Part shown: positions 49,891-59,113 of the stretch, piece after piece | Numbering within the stretch: the first letter of the stretch is position 1 | Layout: each line of letters starts with the position of its first letter | Assembly: GCF_001422665.1 (NCBI RefSeq) | Contig: NZ_LMLU01000006.1 | Coordinates: forward strand, 125,725-189,724 | DNA: 64,000 nt | Source: Arthrobacter sp. Leaf234 | Lineage (GTDB): Bacteria; Actinomycetota; Actinomycetes; Actinomycetales; Micrococcaceae | Direction: 5' to 3' | Translations under genes and position numbers: made by a program | Notes under the pieces: model-generated | Database searches by the model: none | What the model was told of the DNA's origin: nothing | The model's input: the letters and a program-made list of their open reading frames with translations, nothing else

Positions 49891-49950
49891 CCGGACGGAT
49901 GCGCTCGATACCGGACGGACGGGCTCACAGCCGGACGGACGGGCTCACGG
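49891..49950 (-). repeat. 20-bp tandem repeat across the degV stop codon
   Basis: Units 49911-49930 and 49931-49950 differ at one base; a diverged third unit is 49891-49910. The degV stop lies in the middle unit. Because 20 is not a multiple of three, the second copy is read in another frame and supplies the TGA. Confidence 0.8.
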
Positions 49951-50785
49951 TGACGGCGACGACACCGAGACCGGCATGGGCCGCGAGCACCGACGGGCAG
50001 GGGGCGGTGGTGACCTTTCCCCCACTGGCGGACTCGATCCGTCCTGCCAGCGCAACGGCCTCGGCCTCGTTGCCGAAGTGGTGCACCGTGAGGTCCACCG
50101 CACCGACCCGCGCAGCGGCGTCCGCGAGGACGACTTCCTCGAGCCGCTGCAGGGCCTTCGGTGCGGACCTGAGGCGTTCCAGGGGTACGAGCCGTCCACC
50201 CTGGACGTGCAGGATCACCCGGACCGAGAGCAGCGTGCCGAGCCAGCCGGCCGCCGCCGGGATACGCCCCCCGCGGCGCAGCTGCTCCAGGCTCGGGACG
50301 TAGAAATAGAGGGCCGAGGCCCGGGCAGCCATCGCGGCGGCGGCAGCGGCGGTCTGCAGGTCCCCACCCCTCTGCAGCGCCGCCAGCGCGGCGAGGGCAG
50401 CCCGGCCCTGGGCCATCCCGGCCGTCCTCGTGTCGATCACCTCGACGGGCAGGACGGATCGCGAGGACGCCATCCTCGCCGCCTCGACGGTGCCGGAGAG
50501 CTGGCCCGAGAGGTGCACGGAGACGACGCCGTCGTACCCCTCCTCCGCGAGGGAGCCGTAGACGCGGTCGAACTGACCGGGCGAGGGCCGCGAGGTCCTC
50601 ACGTCCGCACCGGCGGCGAGGGCGACCATCAGGGGTGCGGTGACGTCGTCGTGTTCACCCGTCAGGATGTCGTGGCCGACGAGCACCGGCATGGGCACCA
50701 CCCGGATGCCGTCGGCGAGACCGCCGGCCGCGCTCCACCCGGGAGCGAAGCCGGCCGCCGAATCGGTCACGACAGCTATCCGCAC
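49925..50785 (-). CDS. DegV family fatty-acid-binding protein
   Basis: Cytosolic protein of the DegV/FakB family, which holds a fatty acid for phosphorylation by FakA. 286 residues. Landmarks are AVVTDSAAGFAPGW at the N-terminus, VRTSRPSPGQFDRVYGSLAEEG (conserved TSxPS), DGVVSVHLSGQLSGT, VIDTRTAGMAQG and a GRIPAAAGWLGTLLSVRVIL segment. No fakA is in the window. GGGAG precedes the GTG start. The last residues are encoded by a 20-bp tandem repeat that also provides the stop codon. Confidence 0.9.
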   Translation of the reverse strand: MRIAVVTDSAAGFAPGWSAAGGLADGIRVVPMPVLVGHDILTGEHDDVTAPLMVALAAGADVRTSRPSPGQFDRVYGSLAEEGYDGVVSVHLSGQLSGTVEAARMASSRSVLPVEVIDTRTAGMAQGRAALAALAALQRGGDLQTAAAAAAMAARASALYFYVPSLEQLRRGGRIPAAAGWLGTLLSVRVILHVQGGRLVPLERLRSAPKALQRLEEVVLADAAARVGAVDLTVHHFGNEAEAVALAGRIESASGGKVTTAPCPSVLAAHAGLGVVAVTVSPSVRL

Positions 50786-50820
50786 CGTCGTCTCCCGATC
50801 GCGCGTGCGGCACCTGGAGC

Positions 50821-50872
50821 GGGACGCATCAGGCCGGGACGTATCAGGCCGGGACGCATCAGGCCGGGACGA
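50821..50872 (-). repeat. 15-bp tandem repeat across the leuS stop codon
   Basis: Three 15-bp units (50821, 50836, 50851) plus a partial fourth, of the form GGGACG(C/T)ATCAGGCC. The unit contains the leuS end and stop codon, so three in-frame TGA codons follow one another at 15-base intervals. Confidence 0.9.
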
Positions 50873-53357
50873 TGTTGACCAGCTTCGGCGCCCGCACGAT
50901 CACCGTGCGGATGCCCCGGCCGTCCAGGACCCGCTGCACCTGCTCGCTCGCCAGGGCGAGCTCCCGCAGCTCCTCCTCGGCGATGTCGGGCGACACCGTC
51001 AGGCGGTCACGGACCTTGCCCTGCACCTGCACGACGGCGACGATGGTCTCCTGCGTGAGGAGCGCGGGGTCCACCGCCGGCCAGCCGGCCGTCGCCACCG
51101 TGGCCTCGTGGCCCAGCCGGTTCCAGAGGTCCTCGGCCGTATAGGGCGCGAACAGGCTGAGCAGGATCGCGACCGCCTCGGTGGCCTCCCGGACGGCGGG
51201 ATCGGCACCGCCGGCGCCGGAGTCGATCGCCTTCCGCGTCGCGTTGACCAGCTCCATGAGCTTGGCGATGACCACGTTGAACTTGTTGGCCTCCATCAGC
51301 TCGGCGGCGTCGGAGACCGTCCGGTGCGTCACCGACCGCAGTGCGCGGTCGCCTGTCGCCGGGTCGGACCCGACGGCACTCGTCACGTCGTTCCCCAGGC
51401 GCCAGGCACGGGCCAGGAACTTCGCGGAGCCCGACGGCGAGACGTCCGCCCAGTCGACGTCGTCCTCGGGCGGCGACGCGAACACCATGGTGAGGCGCAC
51501 CGCGTCGACGCCGTAGCGGTCGAGCTGCTCCCCCAGGTCCACGCCGTTGCCGAGCGACTTGCTCATCGCCTTACCGCCGTTGAGCACCTGCCCCTGGTTC
51601 AGGAGTGCGCTGAAGGGCTCGGTGAAGCCGACCATGCCGAGGTCGAACAGCACCTTGGTGAAGAACCTGCTGTAGAGCAGGTGCAGGATGGCGTGCTCCA
51701 CGCCGCCGACGTACTGGCCGACCGGCAGCCAGCGGTTGACGGCGTCCGTGTCGAACGGTGCCGTCTCCAGGTCCGGGTTCACGAAGCGCAGGTAGTACCA
51801 GGACGAGTCGACGAAGGTGTCCATGGTGTCGGTGTCGCGCTTCGCAGCGCCGCCGCAGGACGGGCAGGGGACGTTCACCCAGTCCTCGACGGCGGCCAGG
51901 GGCGAGGTACCCTTCGGCGCGAGCGACTCGCCGCGCAACCCCTCGGGCAGTGTCACGGGAAGCTGGTCGTCCGGTACGGGCACCTCGCCACAGGACGGGC
52001 AGTGGATAATCGGGATGGGTGTACCCCAGAACCGCTGGCGGGACAGCAGCCAGTCGCGGAGCCGATAGTTGATGGTGTGCTCGCCCGTCCCCTGCTCTTC
52101 GATCAGTTCGACGGCACGGCGGATGGCGGTGGGTTTGTCCAGGCCGGTCAGCTCGCCGGAGTTGACCAGCGTGCCCTCGCCGGTGGTGGCGACACCGGTC
52201 ACGGCGGCATCCTCCGCGCCGGTGTCCACGACGGTGCGCACGGGCAGGTCGAAGGCGCGGGCGAAGTCGAGGTCACGCTGGTCATGCGCGGGCACTGCCA
52301 TGATGGCGCCCGTGCCGTAGTCGGCCAGCACGTAGTCCGCGGCCCAGACCGGCAGTTTCTCCCCGGTCAGGGGGTTCACGGCGTAGCGGCCGGTGAATAC
52401 CCCCGTCTTCTCACGCTCGGTGGCCTGGCGCTCGATCTCGGACAGTTTCTTGACCTGTTCGCGGTACGCCTCCAGCTCGGCACGCTGCGCGGGCGTGACC
52501 AGGTCCAGCGCCAGGTCGGCGTCCGCGGCGACGACGAAGAACGTCGCCCCGTACAGGGTGTCGGGGCGTGTCGTGAACACGGCCACGTCCGACGCCGCCT
52601 GGTCGGCATCGGCCTCGATGCGGAACCGCACGTGCGCGCCCTCCGACCGGCCGATCCAGTTGCGCTGCATGGCCAGCACCCGCTCGGGCCAGTGGCCCTT
52701 CAGCTGCTCCATGTCGTCCAGCAGGCGGTCGGCGTAATCGGTGATCTTGAAGTACCACTGGTTCAGGTTCTTCTTGGTGACCATGGTGCCGCAGCGGTCG
52801 CACGCACCGTTGATGACCTGCTCGTTGGCGAGGACGGTCTGGTCCTTCGGGCACCAGTTGACCGGCGAGTTGCGGCGGTAGGCGAGGCCCTTCTGGAAGA
52901 ACCGGACGAACAGCCACTGCGTCCATCGGTAGTACTCGGGATCCGAGGTGTGCAGGCGGCGCTCCCAGTCGGCGCTGATCGCGTAGCGCTTGAACGAGTG
53001 GGCCTGTGTCTCGATGTTGGCGTAGGTCCACTCGGCCGGGTGCGCGTTGCGCTTGATGGCGGCGTTCTCGGCGGGCAACCCGAAGGAGTCCCAGCCGATC
53101 GGGTGCAGGACGTCGTAGCCCTTCTGCCGGTAGAAGCGCGCGGCGACGTCACCCATGGCAAAGGCCTCCGCATGGCCCATGTGCAGGTCTCCGGAGGGGT
53201 AGGGGAACATGTCGAGCACGTACCGTCGCTCCCGCGAGCCGTCGTCCGCCGGGGCGAAGGCCCGGAGCTCGTCCCAGACCGCCGGCCAGCGCGCCTCGAT
53301 GGCGGCGATGTCGTAGGTGTTCTCGTCCGGCTGGGCGACCTCGGGATTGGTGCTCAC
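50859..53357 (-). CDS. leuS: Leucyl-tRNA synthetase
   Basis: Class I aminoacyl-tRNA synthetase charging tRNA-Leu. HIGH-type motif in [15 protein letters not shown] (near residue 58), KMSKS-type motif in [15 protein letters not shown], a CP1 editing domain ([33 protein letters not shown]), two Cys-pair zinc-like knobs (CDRCG; CPSCG). 832 residues. The GTG at 53357 matches the family N-terminus. It is preceded by a leader with a Leu-rich peptide and terminator (53502-53588), so expression should rise when charged tRNA-Leu is short. Confidence 0.97.
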   Translation of the reverse strand: MSTNPEVAQPDENTYDIAAIEARWPAVWDELRAFAPADDGSRERRYVLDMFPYPSGDLHMGHAEAFAMGDVAARFYRQKGYDVLHPIGWDSFGLPAENAAIKRNAHPAEWTYANIETQAHSFKRYAISADWERRLHTSDPEYYRWTQWLFVRFFQKGLAYRRNSPVNWCPKDQTVLANEQVINGACDRCGTMVTKKNLNQWYFKITDYADRLLDDMEQLKGHWPERVLAMQRNWIGRSEGAHVRFRIEADADQAASDVAVFTTRPDTLYGATFFVVAADADLALDLVTPAQRAELEAYREQVKKLSEIERQATEREKTGVFTGRYAVNPLTGEKLPVWAADYVLADYGTGAIMAVPAHDQRDLDFARAFDLPVRTVVDTGAEDAAVTGVATTGEGTLVNSGELTGLDKPTAIRRAVELIEEQGTGEHTINYRLRDWLLSRQRFWGTPIPIIHCPSCGEVPVPDDQLPVTLPEGLRGESLAPKGTSPLAAVEDWVNVPCPSCGGAAKRDTDTMDTFVDSSWYYLRFVNPDLETAPFDTDAVNRWLPVGQYVGGVEHAILHLLYSRFFTKVLFDLGMVGFTEPFSALLNQGQVLNGGKAMSKSLGNGVDLGEQLDRYGVDAVRLTMVFASPPEDDVDWADVSPSGSAKFLARAWRLGNDVTSAVGSDPATGDRALRSVTHRTVSDAAELMEANKFNVVIAKLMELVNATRKAIDSGAGGADPAVREATEAVAILLSLFAPYTAEDLWNRLGHEATVATAGWPAVDPALLTQETIVAVVQVQGKVRDRLTVSPDIAEEELRELALASEQVQRVLDGRGIRTVIVRAPKLVNIVPA

Positions 53358-53501
53358 TGTGTGACCTGTTCTGTCGGTGGAACCTGGTGGGACCCAAGGG
53401 ACCCTGGTGGAAGGCGACGGGACGCGCGGGGTGATGCTGCTCCTGCCCCTTCGTCCTGCGCTGCGGAACCGGGAATCCGACGCACCCTGCGCCGGACACA
53501 C

Positions 53502-53588
53502 AAAAGCCCCTCACGCAGGAGGGGCCGCCGCACGGTCGATACCGTGCGGCTAGGTAAGCAGGAGGTTCCGGGACATGCGGCCAGTTTA
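53502..53588 (-). promoter_or_regulatory. leuS transcription attenuator
   Basis: Reading the - strand in order: -10-like TAAACT (53588-53583), 6 bases, leader ORF (53576-53550), a 10-bp stem GCCGCACGGT/ACCGTGCGGC with 4-base loop (53550-53527), and a 7-bp GC stem GCCCCTC/GAGGGGC followed by TTTTGTGTG (53525-53502), an intrinsic terminator. leuS starts 145 bases further on. I could not identify a clear antiterminator pairing by eye. Attenuators before leuS have been predicted in some Streptomyces; this is the same idea in a different genus. Confidence 0.7.
53550..53576 (-). CDS. leuS leader peptide (8 residues, Leu-Leu-Leu)
   Basis: ATG TCC CGG AAC, then CTC CTG CTT, then ACC TAG: MSRNLLLT. 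Three consecutive leucine codons in an 8-codon ORF directly upstream of a terminator and a leucyl-tRNA synthetase gene. The stop codon touches the first hairpin. The TAAACT hexamer 6 bases before the ATG predicts a leaderless transcript, so the peptide would be translated as soon as RNA emerges. Confidence 0.7.
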   Translation of the reverse strand: MSRNLLLT

Positions 53589-53670
53589 GCAGTGTGCGCA
53601 GCAGTGGCGGCAGCCACGACGGCACCCGATCCGCACGAGCGCGGCAGCGCCCGGCCCAGGGGCCGCCTGG

Positions 53671-53706
53671 CAGCGCCCGGCCCGTCGAATGACGGACCGG
53701 GCGCTG
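53671..53706 (-). terminator. Terminator after glpK
   Basis: CAGCGCCCGG/CCGGGCGCTG 10-bp stem with an inner CCGTC/GACGG stem and GAAT loop, 37 bases beyond the glpK stop. Confidence 0.8.
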
Positions 53707-53742
53707 TCGAGTGGTGCCAGGAGCCCCGGAAGGGCGCCCGTG

Positions 53743-55260
53743 CTAGCTGACGTCCTCGTCGACCCAGTCGAAGGTCTTGGTGACGGCCTTCTTCCAGAGG
53801 CGCAGCTGGCGATCACGCTCGGCGTCGTCCATGGACGGGTTCCAGCGCTTGTCCTCGGCCCAGTTGGTGGCCAGCTCGTCGGTGTCCTTCCAGAATCCGA
53901 CGGCGAGGCCCGCGGCGTAGGCGGCACCGAGAGCGGTGGTCTCCGTGACCTTCGGACGGATCACGGGGATACCGAGGATGTCCGCCTGGAACTGCATCAG
54001 GGCGTCGTTGGCGACCATGCCGCCGTCGACCCTGAGGTCCTCCATGTTGACGCCGGAGTCGGCGTTCGCGGCGTCCAGTACCTCGCGGGTCTGGAACGCC
54101 GTCGCCTCGAGAGCGGCGCGCGCGATGTGGCCCTTGTTGACGAACCTGGTCAGGCCGACGATCGCACCGCGCGCATCCGAGCGCCAGTACGGCGCGAACA
54201 GGCCGGAGAACGCGGGGACGATGTACACGCCGCCGTTGTCGTCGACCGTCGTGGCGAGCTGCTCGACCTCGGGTGCGCTCTTGATGATGCCGAGGTTGTC
54301 GCGGAGCCACTGGATGAGCGAACCCGTGACGGCGATCGATCCCTCGAGCGCGTAGACGGGCTTCGCGTCACCGAGCCGGTAGCAGACCGTGGTGAGCAGA
54401 CCGTTCTTGGAGTGGACGATCTCCTCACCGGTGTTGACGATCATGAAGTTGCCGGTGCCGTAGGTGTTCTTCGCGCCGCCCTTGGCGAATGCCGCCTGAC
54501 CGAAGGTCGCCGCCTGCTGGTCACCGAGGATGCCGGCCACGGGGGTCTCGCGGAGCAGCTGCGAGGTGTGGACCGAGCCGTAGACCTCGGAGGAGGATTT
54601 GATCTCGGGCATCATCGACAGGGGCACACCGAAGTCGGCGAGGATCGACTCGTCCCACGACAGTGTCTCGAGGTCCATGAACAGCGTGCGCGACGCGTTG
54701 GTGACGTCGGTGATGTGGACTCCGCCGTCCACCCCGCCCGTCAGGTTCCACGTGACCCACGAATCGGTGTTGCCGAAGATGAGGTCACCGGCCTCGGCCT
54801 TGGCACGCGCGCCGTCGACGTTGTCGAGGATCCACTTGATCTTGGTCCCCGAGAAATAGGTGGCCAGCGGAAGCCCGACCTTCGACTTGTACCGCTCCAC
54901 GCCCCCGTCCTTCGCGAGTTCGTCGACGATGTTCTGGGTGCGGGTGTCCTGCCAGACGATCGCGTTGTAGACGGCCTTGCCGGTGGTCCTGTCCCAGACG
55001 ACGGCGGTCTCGCGCTGGTTCGTGATGCCCACCGCGGCGATGTCGTGGCGGGTCAGGTTCGCCTTCGAGAGCGCTGTACCGATGACCTCGCGGGTGTTGT
55101 CCCAGATCTCGGCGGGATCGTGCTCGACCCACCCGGCCTTCGGGAAGATCTGCTCGTGTTCCTTCTGACCCGAGGACACGATGTCGCCCTTGTGGTCGAA
55201 GACGATGGCCCTGCTGGAAGTTGTGCCCTGGTCGATGGCGATGACGTACTGCTGCGACAT
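53743..55260 (-). CDS. glpK: Glycerol kinase
   Basis: Phosphorylates glycerol to glycerol-3-phosphate with ATP. FGGY kinase family: [15 protein letters not shown] at the N-terminus, [30 protein letters not shown] (substrate site, long conserved block), [26 protein letters not shown] and [20 protein letters not shown]. 505 residues, normal. AAGGAG lies 6 bases before the ATG. Follows glpF on the same strand. Confidence 0.97.
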   Translation of the reverse strand: MSQQYVIAIDQGTTSSRAIVFDHKGDIVSSGQKEHEQIFPKAGWVEHDPAEIWDNTREVIGTALSKANLTRHDIAAVGITNQRETAVVWDRTTGKAVYNAIVWQDTRTQNIVDELAKDGGVERYKSKVGLPLATYFSGTKIKWILDNVDGARAKAEAGDLIFGNTDSWVTWNLTGGVDGGVHITDVTNASRTLFMDLETLSWDESILADFGVPLSMMPEIKSSSEVYGSVHTSQLLRETPVAGILGDQQAATFGQAAFAKGGAKNTYGTGNFMIVNTGEEIVHSKNGLLTTVCYRLGDAKPVYALEGSIAVTGSLIQWLRDNLGIIKSAPEVEQLATTVDDNGGVYIVPAFSGLFAPYWRSDARGAIVGLTRFVNKGHIARAALEATAFQTREVLDAANADSGVNMEDLRVDGGMVANDALMQFQADILGIPVIRPKVTETTALGAAYAAGLAVGFWKDTDELATNWAEDKRWNPSMDDAERDRQLRLWKKAVTKTFDWVDEDVS

Positions 55261-55326
55261 GTCCTACTCCTTCATTGGATGACAGGTGGTGGCGGTCGGT
55301 GACGACTGCGGTGCTGGCGTCGGGGC

Positions 55327-56073
55327 CTAGGCGGCAGGGACGGGGAACGAGATGAACTGGATGACGATACCCGCGAGTGCGCCGCCGATGATCGGGCCGA
55401 CGATGGGCACCCAGGCGTAGCCCCAGTCGCTGCCGCCCTTGCCCTTGATCGGCAGGAAGGCGTGCGCGATACGGGGCCCGAGGTCACGGTTCGGGTTGAT
55501 GGCGTATCCGGTGGGGCCACCGAGCGAAGCGCCGATGCCGACCACGAGGAGGGCGACGGCCAGCGGGCCCAGTCCCGACGGCGTGTTGCCGAAGGAGAGG
55601 ATGACCAGGACCAGCACGAAGGTGGCGATGATCTCGGTGACCAGGTTCCAGCCGTAGTTGCGGATGGCCGGGCCGGTGGCGAAGACGCCGAGCTTGTTGG
55701 CGGGGTCCGGCTCGTCGTCGAAGTGCTGCTTGTAGGCGAGCCAGCAGAGCACCGCGCCGAGGATCGAACCGATCATCTGGGCGGCGAGGTAGGCCAGGGT
55801 GGTGGCGAAGGTCTTGTCCACGCCGGGCGCGTACTCGGCCGCGTCGCCGTTGAACAGCAGGCCCATCGTCACCGCGAAGTTGAGGTGTGCTCCCGACAGG
55901 GCGCTGACATAGACACCGGCGAAGACCGCGAGGCCCCAGCCGAAGTTGACCATGAGAAAGCCGCCGTTATTACCCTTGGTCTTGGCCAGCGCCACGTTCG
56001 CGACGACACCCGTACCGAGCAACAACAGCAGCATCGTGCCGAAGGTTTCGGCAACAAATACTTCCAGAGACAT
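55327..56073 (-). CDS. glpF: MIP-family aquaglyceroporin
   Basis: Channel for glycerol entry, six transmembrane helices plus two half-helices, 248 residues. The two signature loops are not canonical: the first reads AHLNFAVTMG (NFA instead of NPA) and the second YAINPNRDLGPR (NPN instead of NPA, followed by the usual Arg-Asp). Asn of both motifs and the selectivity Arg are kept. The position between glpD and glpK supports a glycerol facilitator. GAGGAG lies 6 bases before the ATG. Confidence 0.92.
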   Translation of the reverse strand: MSLEVFVAETFGTMLLLLLGTGVVANVALAKTKGNNGGFLMVNFGWGLAVFAGVYVSALSGAHLNFAVTMGLLFNGDAAEYAPGVDKTFATTLAYLAAQMIGSILGAVLCWLAYKQHFDDEPDPANKLGVFATGPAIRNYGWNLVTEIIATFVLVLVILSFGNTPSGLGPLAVALLVVGIGASLGGPTGYAINPNRDLGPRIAHAFLPIKGKGGSDWGYAWVPIVGPIIGGALAGIVIQFISFPVPAA

Positions 56074-56104
56074 CTTTGACTCCTCTATCTATTCATTTAT
56101 TGGC

Positions 56105-56129
56105 GGGTGCCGCCGCCTCGACGGCACCC
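56105..56129 (-). terminator. Hairpin between glpD and glpF
   Basis: GGGTGCCG/CGGCACCC, 9-base loop, followed on the - strand by an A/T-rich stretch. A second perfect dyad, ACCGCTG-N7-CAGCGGT, is at 56168-56188. Either may end glpD transcripts or act as a processing or partial-termination site inside the glp operon. Confidence 0.5.
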
Positions 56130-56212
56130 GTTTGGTTCCCCCCGGCAACCACTGCCGTTGGCATAGCACCGCTGCGAGTGACAGCGGTTCGATCACGTGA
56201 CGGCGGGAGCCG

Positions 56213-57925
56213 CTAGGCGATCAGGCTTTTGACCTCGACCCTGTGGGCCGCGGCGAGGACGTTCTCGGCGAGCTCGATCTCCGATGCTGACCGTGCAGCA
56301 TCCCACCCCAGCAGGGGGGCCAGGGTCCCGGCGAGTTCTGAGAGCAGTTCCTCGGAGACGAGTCCCCGGAAGGCGAGCGATGTACGGCGGATCAGGACGT
56401 CGATCAGGTGGCCGATCTGCTCGTGCTCCACCATGTAGGCGAGCTCACGCGTACTCAGCTCCTTCGTGGAATTAAACATCCTGTCGGGACCTTCGGCGAG
56501 GTATTCGATGACGTCTTTTGCGCGTGTTCCGTACCGGGTGAGCAGAACGTCCACGCGGGCCTCGTCGAAGCCGGGCCGGACGGCATTCCGGATCCACAGG
56601 CGCTCGGCGTCGTCGTCCGTCGGGAAGTCCTGGCCACCACCGATGGCGACTCCCGCCGTGGAGGTCTTTCGAGCGGCCCCGAGAGCGGCGAGTGTGTCGT
56701 CGGCGAGGTGTTCGGAGAGGGCGCGGAAGGTGGTCCACTTGCCGCCGACGAGGCTCAGGGTGGTGACCTGGCGGTCGCCCACCTTCTCCTGGCGCTTCTC
56801 GATGCGGTAGTCGCGGGACACGAAGCCCGGCTGGGTGTCGTCGTGGCGCGGCAGCGGCCGCACGCCCGAGAAGCTGTACACGATGTGGTCCTTCGAGACC
56901 GCGATGTCCGGGAAGACATGGCCGATCAGTTCGAAGAAGTAGTCGATCTCCTCGTCCGTGCAGACGGCCTGCTCCTCGACGTCGACGTCGATGTCCGTGG
57001 TGCCGACGAGCACGCGGTCGCCCATGGGGTAGATGAGGACGATCCGGCCGTCGACGTGCTCGAAGAAGATCTCGGTGCCATTGCAGGCCTCGAGCAGCTG
57101 GGGGTGGTCGAGGACGATGTGCGAGCCCTTGGTGCCACCCATGAACAGGGTCTCGGTGCCGAGGGCCGCATTGGTGCCGTCGGTCCATGCGCCGGTCGCA
57201 TTCACGACGACGTCGGCCTGGAAGCCGAAGGTCTCGCCGGTGAGCTCATCGCGCAGGAGCACGCCGTCGTCGGTCGTGCCGACGGCACTGACGTAGTTCG
57301 CGGCCCGCGCGGCGGGGTTGGCGATCTGTCCGTCGCGCAGGACGTCGAGGGTCAGGCGCTCCGGGTTGTGCACGGAGGCATCGAAGTAGGTGGCCGCGTA
57401 CTTGATGTCCTTGCGGAGTTCGGGCATGGCGGCGAGCGCCTTCTTGCGACCGACGAAGGAGTGACGCGGCACGTTGCCGCCGTCGCGCGAGAAGAAGTCG
57501 TACATGGTCAGGCCGGCCTTGATGAGGACCGCGCCACGCTCGACCTGCTTGCCCTGCTTGTGCGTCAGGAAACGCAGGGGGGCGGAGAGGATGCCCGAGA
57601 ACGTGGTGTAGATCGGGATGGTGGTCTGCAGCGGCTTGACGTAGTGGGGGGCGATCTTCATCAGCGCGTTCCGCTCGATGACCGATTCGCGCACGAGGCG
57701 GAACTCGCCGTTCTCGAGATAGCGGATGCCGCCGTGGATCATGTGGGAGGACGCGCCCGATGCGCCCTGGCAGTAGTCGCCCCGTTCAACGAGAGCGACG
57801 TCGATGCCCTGCAGTGCGAGGTCGCGGAAGGTTCCGACCCCGTTGATGCCGCCACCGATGATGAGCACGGACGCCCGGGGGTTGTCCCTGAGCTCCTGCA
57901 CCACGGTGCGCGTCGAAGATGTCAT
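56213..57925 (-). CDS. glpD: Aerobic glycerol-3-phosphate dehydrogenase
   Basis: FAD enzyme at the membrane that oxidises glycerol-3-phosphate to dihydroxyacetone phosphate and feeds electrons to menaquinone. FAD-binding VLIIGGGINGVGTFRDLALQ near residue 22, GASSHMIHGGIRYLE, PMGDRVLVGTTDID, FSGVRPLPR and a C-terminal DAO_C domain. ATG 57925 gives a natural N-terminus (570 residues), with GAAGG upstream; a longer frame to 57982 has nothing to support it. A good promoter lies at 58009-58037. Oxidised product enters glycolysis; electrons reach the bc1-aa3 chain encoded earlier in the window. Confidence 0.95.
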   Translation of the reverse strand: MTSSTRTVVQELRDNPRASVLIIGGGINGVGTFRDLALQGIDVALVERGDYCQGASGASSHMIHGGIRYLENGEFRLVRESVIERNALMKIAPHYVKPLQTTIPIYTTFSGILSAPLRFLTHKQGKQVERGAVLIKAGLTMYDFFSRDGGNVPRHSFVGRKKALAAMPELRKDIKYAATYFDASVHNPERLTLDVLRDGQIANPAARAANYVSAVGTTDDGVLLRDELTGETFGFQADVVVNATGAWTDGTNAALGTETLFMGGTKGSHIVLDHPQLLEACNGTEIFFEHVDGRIVLIYPMGDRVLVGTTDIDVDVEEQAVCTDEEIDYFFELIGHVFPDIAVSKDHIVYSFSGVRPLPRHDDTQPGFVSRDYRIEKRQEKVGDRQVTTLSLVGGKWTTFRALSEHLADDTLAALGAARKTSTAGVAIGGGQDFPTDDDAERLWIRNAVRPGFDEARVDVLLTRYGTRAKDVIEYLAEGPDRMFNSTKELSTRELAYMVEHEQIGHLIDVLIRRTSLAFRGLVSEELLSELAGTLAPLLGWDAARSASEIELAENVLAAAHRVEVKSLIA

Positions 57926-58008
57926 GCCTTCACCGGGGGTGCGGTCGGCTGGAATGCTCAAGGGACTACTCCGTAACTTCAATGTCGGGAATGTTTACTG
58001 CGCTATCA

Positions 58009-58037
58009 ATTCTTCGAGCAGTGGGAATAACAGTCAA
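58009..58037 (-). promoter_or_regulatory. glpD promoter (TTGACT-N17-AAGAAT)
   Basis: On the - strand, TTGACT (58037-58032), exactly 17 bases, AAGAAT (58014-58009). Predicted start near 58002, giving a leader of about 77 bases. Confidence 0.6.
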
Positions 58038-58042
58038 CCGCA

Positions 58043-58071
58043 TTGCACAAACGTGCACAGCGCGTCAGACT
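58043..58071 (+). promoter_or_regulatory. Promoter and candidate operator of the SorC-type regulator
   Basis: TTGCAC (58043-58048), exactly 17 bases, CAGACT (58066-58071), ending 6 bases before the ATG at 58078: a leaderless promoter. Between the hexamers, and overlapping the -35, lies the dyad TGCAC-AAAC-GTGCA (58044-58057), a likely operator for the regulator itself. It lies about 10 bases upstream of the glpD -35, so one site could serve both genes. Confidence 0.55.
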
Positions 58072-58077
58072 GACGGG

Positions 58078-59079
58078 ATGATGACCATCGAGGACGGCTC
58101 GTCGGACGGTATCGGCGACCCCGACCGGGCACCGGGCAACCGCTCGCGGGATGCCCTGAGGGCAGCCCAGATGTACTACCTGCAGGACCTCACCATGAAC
58201 GCCATCGCGCGGGAGCTGCGTACCTCCCGCTCCACCGTCTCCCGCCTGCTCTCGATGGCACGGGAGACGGGACTGGTGCAGATCCAGGTCAACAACCCGT
58301 CCGACCGGGCTCCTGCGCTGGAGCAGCAGATCAGCCGTCGTTTCGGCGTGGAGGCGCACGTCGTCCCGGTGGCCGACAGTGTGAACGACTCAGAGGTGCT
58401 CGACCGCGTCGCCATCCAGGCCGCCCGGACGATCGGCCCCCTCGTGGATTCGAACGCCATCGTCGGCGTCGCCTGGGGATCCACCCTCAGCGCGGTGAGT
58501 CACCATCTGACCCGGAAGCAGACCCACGACAGCACGATCGTGCAGCTCAACGGGGCGGGCAACACCCAGACCACGGGCATCACCTACGCCAGCGAGATCC
58601 TGCGGCGCTTCGGCCAGGCCTACGGAGCGCGGGTGGAGCAGTTCCCCGTCCCCGCCTTCTTCGACCATGCCGCCACGAAGACCGCCATGTGGGAGGAACG
58701 CAGCGTCCGCCGCATCCTCGACCTGCAGCGGCGCATGACCATGGCGATCTTCGGCGTGGGATCGATCGGGGCGGGGATCCCCAGCCACGTGTACAGCGGC
58801 GGCTACCTGGACCGCGAGGACCTCGAGACGCTGGAGACGGACGAGGTCGTCGGTGATGTGGCCACGATGTTCTTCCGCGCCGACGGCACGCATCGTGACA
58901 TCGTGCTCAACACGCGCAGCACGGGCCCCGAGCTCGACCAGCTGCGCACGGTCCGACGCCGGATCTGCGTGGTGTCCGGGGAGTCGAAGATCAACGGACT
59001 CCGCGGCGCCCTGGCGGCGGGGCTCGCCACGGACCTCATCCTCGACGAGGGCTCGGCCCGGCGGCTCGTGCACTCCTGA
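58078..59079 (+). CDS. SorC/DeoR-type sugar-binding transcriptional regulator (glycerol locus)
   Basis: 333-residue regulator: N-terminal helix-turn-helix (DLTMNAIARELRTSRSTVSR, about residues 38-58) and a C-terminal sugar-phosphate-binding domain (VGVAWGSTLSAVSHHL; FGVGSIGAGIPSHVYSGGYL; RRICVVSGESKINGLRGALAAG). It diverges from glpD-glpF-glpK, so it is the likely glycerol or glycerol-3-phosphate-responsive regulator; effector and sign of control are inferred. ATG 58078 is placed by the leaderless promoter; ATG 58081 is equally possible, and a longer frame from 57919 overlaps glpD. Confidence 0.88.
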   Translation: MMTIEDGSSDGIGDPDRAPGNRSRDALRAAQMYYLQDLTMNAIARELRTSRSTVSRLLSMARETGLVQIQVNNPSDRAPALEQQISRRFGVEAHVVPVADSVNDSEVLDRVAIQAARTIGPLVDSNAIVGVAWGSTLSAVSHHLTRKQTHDSTIVQLNGAGNTQTTGITYASEILRRFGQAYGARVEQFPVPAFFDHAATKTAMWEERSVRRILDLQRRMTMAIFGVGSIGAGIPSHVYSGGYLDREDLETLETDEVVGDVATMFFRADGTHRDIVLNTRSTGPELDQLRTVRRRICVVSGESKINGLRGALAAGLATDLILDEGSARRLVHS

Positions 59080-59113
59080 CGGCCCGGGGCAGCCGGGTGC
59101 GCCCCGTCCTCGA

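Noticed and set aside
50640-53750. A 1036-residue open frame on + opposite leuS
   Set aside because: Antisense shadow of leuS produced by high third-position GC; composition is Arg/Gly/His-rich with no domain pattern, while the - strand is an unmistakable LeuS.
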